From an uncultured Blautia sp. (lineage in GTDB: Bacteria; Bacillota; Clostridia; Lachnospirales; Lachnospiraceae), in the NCBI RefSeq assembly GCF_934372025.1, contig NZ_CAKROJ010000030.1, forward strand, positions 1-28,336: DNA of 28,336 nt, given 5' to 3'. Shown one piece after another: positions 1 through 7,827 of this stretch. Below the pieces are notes generated by a model that was not told where the DNA came from, did no database searches, and saw nothing but the letters and a program-made list of their open reading frames with translations. The position numbers and the translations under genes are program-made. The number at the start of each line of letters is the position of its first letter. The stretch's first letter is position 1.

Positions 1-2
1 TC

Positions 3-899
3 GTAGTACCATGCAAGGTTTCAGATCATCCGTATGAGGATCGAATAGATATGGTTGAACAGGCAAGAGACCTGATCAGCAGACTGGAGGGCAGGATTGA
101 AGCCAGATTTCGCATCGGGCTTGGAAGGATCCGTGAGATGCAGGATATGGAGCGCTCTTATCGTGAGGCTCTGCGAGCCCTGAATGGAAGCAAGAGTCGG
201 GTGATACATATTGAAGATCTTTCGCAGAATGGTGTCTATGATGAGGCATTCCCGGTTGAAATGGAAAAAAATATCTTCCGTTATCTTGAAGAAGGGAAAG
301 AAAAAGAATGCATGCAGGAGATCAATGCGTTTTTTGACTGGATGGTAGCACATTATGCAGAAGATATGAATAATATCAGACTCAAAGTGCTGGAATATAT
401 TATCTGGGGTGAGAAAAAGGCATTTGAGGCCGGTGCAGTCAATTATGGTTTCAGTTATCGCAGGGAATATCTTGATTCGGTGATGGCATGTGCCGGCTAT
501 GAAGAACTGAGAAAATGGTTTCTTGATAAGATGGTAAATGTCTGCAGAATGATCCGTGACCAGAAGGAAGAACAGTCAAATTCTGCGGCCAAAAAAGCAA
601 TGCTTTATATCCAGGAAAACTTCAGCAAGGATATTTCTCTTGATGATGTATCTGGTATTGTAAATATCAGCCCATATTATTTCAGCAAGATATTCAAAGA
701 TGAAACTGGTGAGAACTTTATTGAATATCTGACCCGTGTGCGAATAGAAAAAGCAAAGGAATTTTTGAAGCAGCCGGATGTTACAATCAAAGAAGCCGGA
801 ATCCAGAGTGGCTATACGGATCCGAACTATTTCAGCAGGATCTTTAAAAAACAGACAGATATGACACCAAGTGAATATAAAACGAGGTATGGAAAATGA
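3..899 (+). CDS. YesN-type AraC-family response regulator, 5'-truncated by window edge
   Basis: This is a transcriptional activator of the two-component YesN type. The reading frame stays open from base 3 with no stop before the first ATG at 51, so the true start and the phosphoacceptor receiver domain lie to the left of the window. The visible part begins in the linker region, where 'GLGRIREM' followed by 'SYREALRAL' is typical of YesN regulators. The last 100 or so residues form a double helix-turn-helix AraC domain ('ISLDDVSGIVNISPYYFSKIF' region and 'TIKEAGIQSGYTDPNYFSRIFKK'). The stop overlaps the start of the next gene by 4 bases (ATGA), so the two are translationally coupled. The partner kinase is probably upstream. 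Family assignment is firm; the signal is inferred from the neighbour (a sugar). Confidence 0.9.
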   Translation, partial: VVPCKVSDHPYEDRIDMVEQARDLISRLEGRIEARFRIGLGRIREMQDMERSYREALRALNGSKSRVIHIEDLSQNGVYDEAFPVEMEKNIFRYLEEGKEKECMQEINAFFDWMVAHYAEDMNNIRLKVLEYIIWGEKKAFEAGAVNYGFSYRREYLDSVMACAGYEELRKWFLDKMVNVCRMIRDQKEEQSNSAAKKAMLYIQENFSKDISLDDVSGIVNISPYYFSKIFKDETGENFIEYLTRVRIEKAKEFLKQPDVTIKEAGIQSGYTDPNYFSRIFKKQTDMTPSEYKTRYGK

Positions 900-1954
900 A
901 AAAAAAGGTAAGCGTTTTTCTGATGGTCGGCGTAATGCTCGTGCTTATGATGACCGGATGCGGCAGCAAGACTGAAGAGACAGAAGCAAAACAGGTATCT
1001 GAAGAAGATAAGCTGCAGATCGGCCTTAGCTTTGATTCATTTGTGATCGAAAGATGGCTTCGTGACCGTGATATGTTTGTGTCGACTGCCCAGAGCCTTG
1101 GGGCGGAAGTAAACGTACAGGTTGCCGGTGGTGTGATAGAGGAACAGATATCTCAGATTGAGTACTTTATCAAGAAAAAGATGGATGTGATCGTGATCAT
1201 ACCGATCGATGGCGATGCATTGTTCGATGTGGTAAAAGAAGCCAAAAGCCAGGGAATCTCTGTGATCTGCTACGATCGTATCATACCGAATGTAGATGCT
1301 GATCTTTATGTGACGATCGATAATGAAATGGTTGGAACATTGATGGGTGAGGCTCTGAAAAAAGCATGCCCGGATGGCGGAAATATCTTTGCAATTTATG
1401 GTTCACCGACAGATAAAAATGTTGAGGAAGTTGAGAAGGGATTTAAAGATGCACTGGCGGACAGCAAGCTGAATATCGTTTACTCCGGTTATTGTGATAA
1501 CTGGCTGGCAGAACTGGCGGCAACCCATGTAAACAAGGGATTGGAAGTGACGGATGATATTGTTGGTGTTATGTGTGGAAATGACGATCTGGCAAGTCAG
1601 GCAGTCAAAGTATTGTCCGAGAACCGCCTTGCCGGACAGGTGGCTGTTGTTGCGCAGGATGCAGATCTGGCTGCATGCCAGCGTATCGTAGAGGGAACCC
1701 AGACCATGACTGTATATAAACCAATCGAACAGGAAGCAGCTACAGCTGCGACGCTGGCAGTCGCCCTGGGAAGAGGCGAGGATATTTCATCTTCCGATTG
1801 CGATTATCCGGTTGTAGAAACAACAAATGATGGCGGATTCGATATCCCATATTATAAGATCACACCAGTGGCTGTGACGAAAGAGAATATGGATGAAGTG
1901 ATCGTGGATGGAGGGTTTCATACACATGAGGATGTATATTTAAATGTGAAGTAG
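896..1954 (+). CDS. Xylose-type sugar-binding lipoprotein (XylF/Peripla_BP_4 family)
   Basis: This is an extracytoplasmic sugar-binding protein of 352 residues. It begins with a lipoprotein signal peptide whose lipobox is LMMTGC, so Cys22 would be lipidated. The mature part follows the type I periplasmic-binding fold: 'IGLSFDSFVIERWLRDRDMF' near residue 43, 'VAGGVIEEQISQIEYFIKK' and 'IIPIDGDALFDVVKEA' resemble D-xylose-binding XylF proteins. No ABC ATPase or permease gene follows; the next genes lie on the other strand after a repeat-rich gap. Translational coupling to a YesN regulator points to a sensing role, like the XylFII-LytS-YesN three-component systems described in clostridia, rather than simply to transport. 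It could still serve a distant ABC transporter. Sugar specificity is inferred from similarity only. Confidence 0.85.
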   Translation: MKKKVSVFLMVGVMLVLMMTGCGSKTEETEAKQVSEEDKLQIGLSFDSFVIERWLRDRDMFVSTAQSLGAEVNVQVAGGVIEEQISQIEYFIKKKMDVIVIIPIDGDALFDVVKEAKSQGISVICYDRIIPNVDADLYVTIDNEMVGTLMGEALKKACPDGGNIFAIYGSPTDKNVEEVEKGFKDALADSKLNIVYSGYCDNWLAELAATHVNKGLEVTDDIVGVMCGNDDLASQAVKVLSENRLAGQVAVVAQDADLAACQRIVEGTQTMTVYKPIEQEAATAATLAVALGRGEDISSSDCDYPVVETTNDGGFDIPYYKITPVAVTKENMDEVIVDGGFHTHEDVYLNVK

Positions 1955-1984
1955 AAATATGATAGCGTAGTCGGTATATAAACT

Positions 1985-2181
1985 AAATATCCCTTCTGAT
2001 GCTTACAAGCTGTTGTAAAAATCTTGAAGTACTAAGAGAAGAAAAGCTTACAAAAAACGCTCCGAAAAATGGCAAACTCGCTGCCGCTCAGACAGTGCCA
2101 TTTTTCGAAGCAAAGTAATCTTTTATTCTCCAAGTACTTCTAAAGATTTCTCCAAGGCTTGTATGATCAGAAGGGATATTT
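1985..2181. repeat. Long nested inverted repeat (about 197 nt hairpin)
   Basis: Positions 1985-2000 and 2166-2181 are exact 16-base reverse complements. Moving inwards, 2005-2010 pairs with 2157-2162. An imperfect stem follows between about 2020-2040 (aaatcttgaagtact..gagaa) and about 2124-2150. The innermost stem is an exact 12-base pairing of 2063-2074 with 2096-2107, with loop 2075-2095 (AACTCGCTGCCGCTCAGACAG without its last base). The whole region is non-coding. It follows the sugar-binding gene and could end its transcript, but the size and multi-arm nesting look more like a MITE- or REP-like intergenic repeat. From memory, the loop core (gctgccgctcagaca) recurs between genes in Lachnospiraceae genomes; that has not been checked here. 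Confidence 0.75.
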
Positions 2182-2240
2182 TTTATATATGACATACGTA
2201 TCATCAAACGGGGAGTGAGTGCGTTGCTGGTTCGCTGGCT

Positions 2241-2280
2241 AGCGGCGGAGCCGCTGTCCGCATCCCGGGGCGGAGCCCCG
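2241..2280. repeat. Tandem GC-rich hairpins with identical GGA loops
   Basis: Two perfect short hairpins lie side by side: AGCGGC-GGA-GCCGCT at 2241-2255 and CGGGGC-GGA-GCCCCG at 2266-2280. Each has a 6-bp stem and a GGA loop. They stand out as a GC-rich island in otherwise AT-rich intergenic DNA, downstream of the long nested repeat and upstream of the TRAP terminator. No convincing gene overlaps them; a 60-codon minus-strand frame across them has no recognisable features. Confidence 0.6.
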
Positions 2281-2318
2281 TTCCCTCCCCATAAGAATAA
2301 CTACCACGAATGAGGGAT

Positions 2319-2414
2319 AAAAAAACGTATCCTGTCTGGGTTGTACAGGCCTTGAAAAGATTCTTAGTATATCCGGATTTTTTCAACAGCCTGTATAATA
2401 CAGACAGGATACGT
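2319..2414 (-). terminator. Long-stem terminator of the TRAP operon
   Basis: On the minus strand, downstream of dctP, a hairpin forms between 2401-2414 (cagacaggatacgt) and its exact 14-base complement 2325-2338. It is extended inwards by 2341-2350 with 2389-2398 (9 of 10) and 2352-2358 with 2379-2385. On that strand the stem is followed by a run of seven T (2319-2325 read as A on plus). This is a rho-independent terminator with an unusually long stem of about 90 nt. Confidence 0.75.
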
Positions 2415-2437
2415 GATTTTACATCTCATCGCTGGTA

Positions 2438-3484
2438 TTATTCTTCATCCATATATGCTTTATAGATTTCAGGTTGAATTTCCTTGCGAATCGATTCATA
2501 CACGCTCTCCGCAGCTTTGCGTATATCAGCTCTCGTCTCATCAGACAGTGTAATGATCTGTGTACCGCTTTCCTCAATAGTCGCAACGCGGTCTGCAATA
2601 CGTGCATCGGACTGTTCTCTTGCATACTCCGTTGCAAGCTTCGCAGCCTCAGTCATAATATCCTGTTCATCTTCCGGAAGAGCCTTAAAGAACTCATCAT
2701 TGACGATCAATGAGATTAGATGAGGCAGATGATTGGTTTCCACCACATAATTCTGCTGCTCATACAGATTATTTGAAACAATGACCTCATACGGATTTTC
2801 CTGCGCATCGATTGTGTGCTGCTGAAGTCCGATGTAAACCTCACTGAAGCTCATTGGAGTCGGATTCGCACCAAGTGCCTTCCAGAATGCCAGATGATAA
2901 CTGTTTTCCATAGTACGGATCTTCTGTCCTTTGAAATCTGCAAAGCTGTTAACTGGCTTATTCGTACTCATAACGCGGAATCCCTGATCTGCCATGCCAA
3001 GCAGATGATAGCCACCGTCAGTATAAACATCACTGATCAGACTGTAGAATTCCGGATCATCTATTTTTTTACGGCAGTCATCCAGAGAATCAAATACACA
3101 CGGAAGATCGAAAACTGCCAGATCACTCATAAAAGAAACCTGAGGTGCTGTATTCTGAACAACAAACGGGATATCACCGTCCGAACAGGTTTCGAGTAAA
3201 TCGCGATCGCCCCCAAGTGTAGAGTTTGCATATACCTGGATTTTCATTTTGCCATCGCTTAAGTCTGCAACCTCTTCAGCAAATTTTTCAGCAAAAATCT
3301 GTGTTACGGTATCCTCCGGGCTGGCAGTTGCCAGTGGCCAGGAGTAACGCTGTACACTGTCTTCAGAAGAAGTACCACAGCCGGTAAACACAATGCTCAA
3401 AGCACCTGCCACAGCCAGCACAGGGAGAGTACGGAGGATGCGATTTTTCTTATTAACGGTATTGTATGTGGTAAATTTTTTCAT
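2438..3484 (-). CDS. dctP: TRAP transporter solute-binding lipoprotein DctP
   Basis: This 348-residue extracytoplasmic receptor delivers an organic acid to the DctQM permease. The start at 3484 is preferred over an upstream ATG because AGGAGG lies 6 bases before it. A lipoprotein signal peptide ends in IVFTGC, with Cys36 lipidated. The TRAP SBP fold is clear: 'KIRTMENSYHLAFWKALGANP' carries the conserved Arg that grips the substrate carboxylate, and 'GLQQHTIDAQENP' is the usual family signature. It is the last gene of dctQ-dctM-dctP, 10 bases after dctM, and is followed by a strong terminator. TRAP receptors mostly bind carboxylates. Next to aroD and the dehydrogenases, quinate or shikimate is a plausible ligand, but that is inference; C4-dicarboxylates, sugar acids or sialic acid cannot be excluded. 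Confidence 0.93.
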   Translation of the reverse strand: MKKFTTYNTVNKKNRILRTLPVLAVAGALSIVFTGCGTSSEDSVQRYSWPLATASPEDTVTQIFAEKFAEEVADLSDGKMKIQVYANSTLGGDRDLLETCSDGDIPFVVQNTAPQVSFMSDLAVFDLPCVFDSLDDCRKKIDDPEFYSLISDVYTDGGYHLLGMADQGFRVMSTNKPVNSFADFKGQKIRTMENSYHLAFWKALGANPTPMSFSEVYIGLQQHTIDAQENPYEVIVSNNLYEQQNYVVETNHLPHLISLIVNDEFFKALPEDEQDIMTEAAKLATEYAREQSDARIADRVATIEESGTQIITLSDETRADIRKAAESVYESIRKEIQPEIYKAYMDEE

Positions 3485-3494
3485 GCCATTCCTC

Positions 3495-4784
3495 CTATAA
3501 GATGCCAATTGAAATTGCCGGGATAAAGGTGATCAGAAGAAGCGCTGCCAGGAAAAACAGAATCATAGGCATGGCTTTTTTTGCGATTTCCATAACCGGC
3601 ACATCAGTCAGAGAGCTGGCAACGAACAGATTGACCCCGATAGGAGGTGTTACAAAACCGATTGCAAGGTTTACGACCATGATCACACCGAACTGGATAG
3701 GATCCATACCGATAGCCTGAACAATTGGAAGCAGAATCGGCGTAAGGATCAGGATAGCAGGAGTGGTGTCCATGACCATTCCTACGATCAACAGGAAAAG
3801 ATTGATGATCAGCAGGATTGCAACCGGGTTGTGGAAGTTGTTCAGGATAAATTCACTGACTGTCTGTGGTACCTGCATCAGCGTCAGGACTCTGGAGAAT
3901 GCTGTGGAAGCTGCGAGGATAAACAGAATCGGTGTAAAAGTACGGATTGCTTCCACCAGGATGGACCAGATGTCTCGAAATTTAATACTTCTGTATACGA
4001 ACAGACTGATGATCAGTGCATAAAATACAGAGATGACAGCAGCTTCTGTCGGAGAGGCTATACCGGTGTAAATACATCCGAGAATGATGACAGGGCTTAA
4101 CAGTGCGAAGAAGCTCTCCTTCAGAACCTTCAGAAGACCTTTGTCATGAAGCATCTGTACTTCTGCGTGAATTTTTTCTTTATCTTCTCCGTAGCGCTTA
4201 CAGTGATAGATGGCATAGATCATCAGCAGGATTCCAATCATCAGACCAGGAATGATACCGGCAAGGAAAAGATCGCTGACAGATGCACCGGATGCCATAC
4301 CGTACATGATGAAAGGGATACTTGGTGGGATGATAACACCAAGACCACCGGCTACGGCAACAATTGCGGTAGAAAATGTCAGGTCATAGCCAAGTGCGGA
4401 CAGGATCGGGATCGTCATGCTTCCGACGGCAGCAACGGTTGCCGGAGCAGAGCCGGAGATCGCACCATAGAAAAGACAGGTTACGATAACTGCACACGGC
4501 ATACCGGCAGTGAATTTTCCAAGAAAATATGCAAAAACGTCAAACAGCTTTTTGGAAATACCACCTTTTGCCATAATGATGCCAGAAAGGACAAACATTG
4601 GTACTGCAAGGAGCGGGAAGGAATCCAGACCGCCAAACATGGCACGGATCAGGTATTTGGCACCAACTGTGAAAGAAGGATCAAACACAGAAGGAAGAAC
4701 GGAAGTAATTCCAAGGGTAATAGATACCGGTACTGCAATGACCAGTAAAACAACAAACAGGATAAATAAAACTACGACCGGCAT
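3495..4784 (-). CDS. dctM: TRAP transporter large permease DctM
   Basis: This 429-residue, very hydrophobic protein is the translocating subunit of a Na+- or H+-driven TRAP transporter, with about 11-13 membrane segments. Family motifs include 'FPLLAVPMFVLSGIIMAKGGI', 'SGSAPATVAAVGSMTIPILSALGY', 'GGLGVIIPPSIPFIMYG', 'GIASPTEAAVISVFYALII' and 'ATPAILILTPILLP'-like and 'VVNLAIGFVTPPIGVNLFVAS' segments. Length is normal for DctM. It starts at the ATG inside TAATG, sharing one base with the stop of dctQ, with GAGGAGG 7 bases upstream, so the two membrane subunits are translationally coupled. It forms a complex with DctQ and receives substrate from DctP. Confidence 0.95.
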   Translation of the reverse strand: MPVVVLFILFVVLLVIAVPVSITLGITSVLPSVFDPSFTVGAKYLIRAMFGGLDSFPLLAVPMFVLSGIIMAKGGISKKLFDVFAYFLGKFTAGMPCAVIVTCLFYGAISGSAPATVAAVGSMTIPILSALGYDLTFSTAIVAVAGGLGVIIPPSIPFIMYGMASGASVSDLFLAGIIPGLMIGILLMIYAIYHCKRYGEDKEKIHAEVQMLHDKGLLKVLKESFFALLSPVIILGCIYTGIASPTEAAVISVFYALIISLFVYRSIKFRDIWSILVEAIRTFTPILFILAASTAFSRVLTLMQVPQTVSEFILNNFHNPVAILLIINLFLLIVGMVMDTTPAILILTPILLPIVQAIGMDPIQFGVIMVVNLAIGFVTPPIGVNLFVASSLTDVPVMEIAKKAMPMILFFLAALLLITFIPAISIGIL

Positions 4785-5410
4785 TAGTGTTCCTCCTCAT
4801 TAGAATTTCTGATAGTATTGATGCGGTTGTCGATGCCTGCTTCCATTGCTGACTCAGCAGGATTTTCTACATTTGCCTGAATGAAGGATTCAGGTGTATT
4901 GCGTTCCGGGTGTGCAGGATCAAATACATTTTCTCCTCTTGCAACGCGAAATTCGATGATCCAGCGCTGCAGGACACGGAAGGCAACTAATATAAAAGAA
5001 ACCAGAGGAGCTGCCTGTACATAGTACATTGGGATACCGCATGCAGGGGAAAGCTGTCCGCTGTGAACAGAAGACATCATATAAGACCAGGCAAACGGAA
5101 TCATGTAGATGAAAAAGATCAGTTCAAAAGTATGGTTGACTACTTTAAAAACGGCTTTTCCGCGGCGGGGAAAAATGGCAACAAACTGTTCAATCTTGAT
5201 GGAAAGACATTTTTTGCTGCAGTAGCTTACGCTTAAAAATCCACACCAGATAAAAAGATATCTGGTAAGTTCCTCAGACCAGGAAAGAGACATTCCCAGA
5301 ACGTATCTGCAGAAGACCTGAATTCCCATAATCATAGTCATCGTGATAAGAAAGATGACAAGGACAAATTCTTCGAGGTTCTCGTCCAGCCAGTGAAGTG
5401 TTTTTTTCAT
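4784..5410 (-). CDS. dctQ: TRAP transporter small permease DctQ
   Basis: This 208-residue protein is the four-helix small membrane subunit of the TRAP transporter. The first segment 'EEFVLVIFLITMTMIMGIQVFCRYVLG' is followed by the DctQ hallmark 'SLSWSEELTRYLFIWCGFLS'. Further helices lie at about 75-100 and 125-145. The C-terminal 55 residues are hydrophilic, longer than in many DctQ proteins. An AAGGAGG site lies 6 bases before the start. It is first of the three TRAP genes and lies 92 bases after aroD on the same strand. A terminator-like hairpin sits in that gap, so TRAP expression may be partly independent of aroD. Confidence 0.93.
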   Translation of the reverse strand: MKKTLHWLDENLEEFVLVIFLITMTMIMGIQVFCRYVLGMSLSWSEELTRYLFIWCGFLSVSYCSKKCLSIKIEQFVAIFPRRGKAVFKVVNHTFELIFFIYMIPFAWSYMMSSVHSGQLSPACGIPMYYVQAAPLVSFILVAFRVLQRWIIEFRVARGENVFDPAHPERNTPESFIQANVENPAESAMEAGIDNRINTIRNSNEEEH

Positions 5411-5445
5411 GAAGGACCTCCTTAAAACAAAACAAAGTGATTATA

Positions 5446-5488
5446 AAAACACCGATATTTCTATATTAAATAAAAATACCGGTGTTTT
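5446..5488 (-). terminator. Terminator/attenuator between aroD and dctQ
   Basis: The arms aaaacaccgatattt (from 5446) and aaaataccggtgtttt (to 5488) pair with one wobble. On the minus strand, the direction of aroD, the stem is followed by TTTTT-ATAA. It should end or weaken aroD transcripts before the TRAP genes. Confidence 0.7.
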
Positions 5489-5491
5489 CAA
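5463..5491 (-). promoter_or_regulatory. Candidate promoter for the TRAP operon inside the hairpin
   Basis: Read on the minus strand, TTGAAA (5486-5491) and TAATAT (5463-5468) are 17 bases apart, about 53 bases before dctQ. The -10 element is only a fair match. The candidate lies within the terminator stem. Confidence 0.35.
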
Positions 5492-5502
5492 GAAGTAAGT
5501 AT

Positions 5503-6264
5503 TTACATAGCGTTGTGAAGAAGTCCGAGGACTGTATTGAGATCGTTTACTCCCATCTGTCCCGGTGCAGATGCTTTCTTTGCGGCACCGAAAGTCATGG
5601 AAGAACCGAATACTTCACCGCAGAGACGACTGATTACACCGGTACCAGCCATAGACATGGTGATGATCGGTCTGTCGGCATAGTCTGTTGCCATTTCTTC
5701 TGTTGCAGCCAGAAGAGTGAGAACATCTTTTTTATTCTGCGGCATAACTGCGATTTTCGGGATATCTGCATTCATATCCTGCATTTTACGAAGACGATAG
5801 ATAATGTCTGCTTTTGCAGGTGTTTTAAAGAAATCATGGTTGGAAGCGATAACTTTAACACCGGCAGCGTGAGCTCCATCGATGATCTTCTTTACGATAT
5901 CGTCTCCTGTGAAGATTTCAACGTCAACAAGATCTACATATCCGGTCTGAGCAGCTTTGATGTTGAGTTCTGCATATGCTTCCGGTTCGATGGCTTTTTC
6001 ACCGCCTTCTTTTGAGGTACGGAAGGTCATGAGAAGTGGAATATTTCCGAGAACCTGACGAAGATCTTTGAGAACATCTTCAACTTTTGCAAAATCAAAA
6101 ACTCCCTCAAACCAGTCTACACGCCATTCCACAACATCTACCGGGATGGAGTCAAAGGTTTTGGCTTCTTCAATGATATCTTCTTTTGTAACGCCTACGA
6201 TTGGAACAATGATCTTCGGTGCGCCTGCACCAATTTCAATGTCACGGATTTTAACTGTATTCAT
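5503..6264 (-). CDS. aroD: 3-Dehydroquinate dehydratase, type I (AroD)
   Basis: This 253-residue enzyme interconverts 3-dehydroquinate and 3-dehydroshikimate through a Schiff base in a TIM barrel. Every known active-site residue of the type I family is present, at the usual numbering: E46 and R48 ('VVEWRVDWFEG'), R82 ('MTFRTSKEGG'), H143 ('SNHDFFKTP'), the Schiff-base lysine K170 ('PKIAVMPQN'), R213 ('GVISRLCGE'), S232 and Q236 ('ASAPGQMG'). The start has AAAGGA 8 bases upstream. It lies downstream of the MFS permease gene and upstream of the TRAP genes, all on one strand, and is divergent from a LysR regulator. That setting, without aroA/B/C/K, argues for quinate/shikimate catabolism rather than aromatic biosynthesis. 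Enzyme identity is certain; the pathway role is inferred. Confidence 0.96.
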   Translation of the reverse strand: MNTVKIRDIEIGAGAPKIIVPIVGVTKEDIIEEAKTFDSIPVDVVEWRVDWFEGVFDFAKVEDVLKDLRQVLGNIPLLMTFRTSKEGGEKAIEPEAYAELNIKAAQTGYVDLVDVEIFTGDDIVKKIIDGAHAAGVKVIASNHDFFKTPAKADIIYRLRKMQDMNADIPKIAVMPQNKKDVLTLLAATEEMATDYADRPIITMSMAGTGVISRLCGEVFGSSMTFGAAKKASAPGQMGVNDLNTVLGLLHNAM

Positions 6265-6289
6265 GATGCGTATCCTTTCTATTTATACA

Positions 6290-6445
6290 ATGATCACGGA
6301 TTGCTTCGCACTTCCTGCTCTCGCAATCCTGCAAACATTCGAAATCCGCAGATTTACTATGTAAATCGCTGCTTTCTCATGTTTGGCGGGTTCCAAGTCC
6401 AAATGCCTTATCGTGCAAGCACGAACAGCTATTGGACTTTTTACC
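6290..6445 (-). repeat. Intergenic repeat-like element of several hairpins
   Basis: The 194-base gap between the MFS gene and aroD consists almost wholly of inverted repeats. GGATTGC 6298-6304 pairs with GCAATCC 6323-6329. GATTTAC 6351-6357 pairs with GTAAATC 6361-6367, extended by GCAG/CTGC. AAGTCCAA 6395-6402 pairs with TTGGACTT 6432-6439 and encloses CGTGC 6412-6416 with GCACG 6419-6423. There is no T-run in the direction of the flanking genes, so it is unlikely to be a simple terminator. It may instead process or partly block the MFS-aroD message. From memory it resembles dispersed Lachnospiraceae intergenic repeats (unverified). Confidence 0.6.
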
Positions 6446-6458
6446 CTTGGTTCTCATT

Positions 6459-7673
6459 TTAATTCTCAGCTTCAGCGAGTGCAACCATTTTTTTGTAACG
6501 GATGTTTACGTAAAGGCCAAGTGCTACACCTACTGCTGTAAGTACGATGTTCATGATCATAACCTGAGAAGGCTGCATCTTGGATGCTGCTGTCAGGATT
6601 GTGTAATTACACAGAGAAGAGGCGATCATAACCAGAGCAGTAACGGTACCTTTGATCTTAGGGAAGAGCATGTTGCACACAGAAGTTGCAATCTGAAGCA
6701 GGCCGCCTGCTCCGGCCCATCCGATGATGAATGCACCTGCGATCATCAGTGTCTGATTCTGTCCTGTGAGGACAACGATCAGAGTTGCCAGACAGATTAC
6801 CGGATAAATAACGATGAAACGAACATCTTTGATCTTTCTTGTAAGGAGTGCTGTCACAACAAGTGCGATCAGTGTTCCTGCTGAATAGTATGTCTGCATG
6901 ATGGACGGATCAGCCCAGCCAACATTTTCCTTTGCAAAGTTCTGTGCACAGTTCAGCCAGAGCTGGAAAGTACCTGTACAGGTGAATCCGATCAGAATCA
7001 TTGCGATAGACTCTAAGGAGAAATGTGTATGTTTCAGACTGTCGATAAGTCCTTCTTTTTTACCTGCTGCCTTCTGGTCTGCATCCGGGAGTGGGAAGAG
7101 AAATACCAGTACGAAAAGTACAAGGTAAATGATTCCACATCCGTAGAAGAGACGGTTATAGGAAGTAAGTCCTGTTGCTGTTGTAGCGACTGCTGCACCG
7201 AGAACAAATGGAAGCATCATCTGAGCGATTGCGATGAAGAATTTGATTCCCATGGTTGCAACGCCAGGAGCTTTGTAAATGATTTCGGAAACTGCCGGGT
7301 AGATACCTGTGTCAAGGAAGGAGTTTGCGATACCACCGATGATTGCGCAAACATAAGCAATTGTGTATCCACCGTTTGTTCCGGCATTAAATGCAAGTGC
7401 AAGTCCAACCAGATAGATTGCATAAGATGCACTTCCGATCGCTGTGGAAATGCGACGGCCAAGTTTGTCTGAAAGAGGACCGGCAAATGGAAGTGCGATC
7501 AGTCGTCCAAGACCAAGAGCAGCAGAGATGGCAGTGATCGCCATTGCTTCCACACCCCATGCAGTTGCGAGAGCTTCTTTGATTACGGCCTGTCCAAGAA
7601 TAGAACATCCAATGCCGTGGATGAAGTAGTTCAAGTACAAAATCAATGCACTTGGCAGGTATTTTTTGTTCAT
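6459..7673 (-). CDS. MFS transporter, YdiN/YdiM-like, probable hydroaromatic acid permease
   Basis: This 404-residue protein has about 12 membrane helices in two halves joined by a charged loop near residues 195-210. MFS motif A is present ('GPLSDKLGRRIS', about residues 64-75), preceded by 'GLGRLIALPF'. 'GIANSFLDTGIYPAVSEI' and 'GAFIIGWAGAGGLLQIATSV' followed by 'LFPKIKGTVTALVM' match what I recall of E. coli YdiN/YdiM, MFS proteins encoded beside ydiB and aroD. The start has AAAGGAG 7 bases upstream. The gene precedes aroD and is divergent from the LysR gene, with two palindromes in the 319-base gap. Quinate or shikimate uptake is the natural proposal but is inferred from context. Confidence 0.85.
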   Translation of the reverse strand: MNKKYLPSALILYLNYFIHGIGCSILGQAVIKEALATAWGVEAMAITAISAALGLGRLIALPFAGPLSDKLGRRISTAIGSASYAIYLVGLALAFNAGTNGGYTIAYVCAIIGGIANSFLDTGIYPAVSEIIYKAPGVATMGIKFFIAIAQMMLPFVLGAAVATTATGLTSYNRLFYGCGIIYLVLFVLVFLFPLPDADQKAAGKKEGLIDSLKHTHFSLESIAMILIGFTCTGTFQLWLNCAQNFAKENVGWADPSIMQTYYSAGTLIALVVTALLTRKIKDVRFIVIYPVICLATLIVVLTGQNQTLMIAGAFIIGWAGAGGLLQIATSVCNMLFPKIKGTVTALVMIASSLCNYTILTAASKMQPSQVMIMNIVLTAVGVALGLYVNIRYKKMVALAEAEN

Positions 7674-7775
7674 GTTATTCTCCTTTTCCTGAAAAATAAT
7701 TTTGCGGTTTTCTGTTGTTCTGTCACAAACATAAGAAATGCCGGGCTACATTGTGTTAAAAAAATAACATTTGAT

Positions 7776-7798
7776 TGTATTGTAACAGGTACAATACA
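7776..7798. promoter_or_regulatory. Palindromic operator candidate 1 (MFS/LysR intergenic region)
   Basis: TGTATTGTA (7776-7784) and TACAATACA (7790-7798) are perfect reverse complements separated by 5 bases. The site contains the T-N11-A layout of LysR-type regulator sites and lies about 100 bases before the MFS start. It is a likely target of the divergent LysR protein. Confidence 0.55.
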
Positions 7799-7827
7799 TG
7801 TAGTCTAATGCTTTTAAGGGGAAAAAC

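Noticed and set aside
896..1954. First gene of a xylose ABC import operon
   Set aside because: No ATPase or permease follows; instead there is a repeat-rich gap and convergent genes.
2204..2386. 60-codon minus-strand frame over the GC-rich hairpins
   Set aside because: Composition follows the repeats, with no ribosome site and no known motif.
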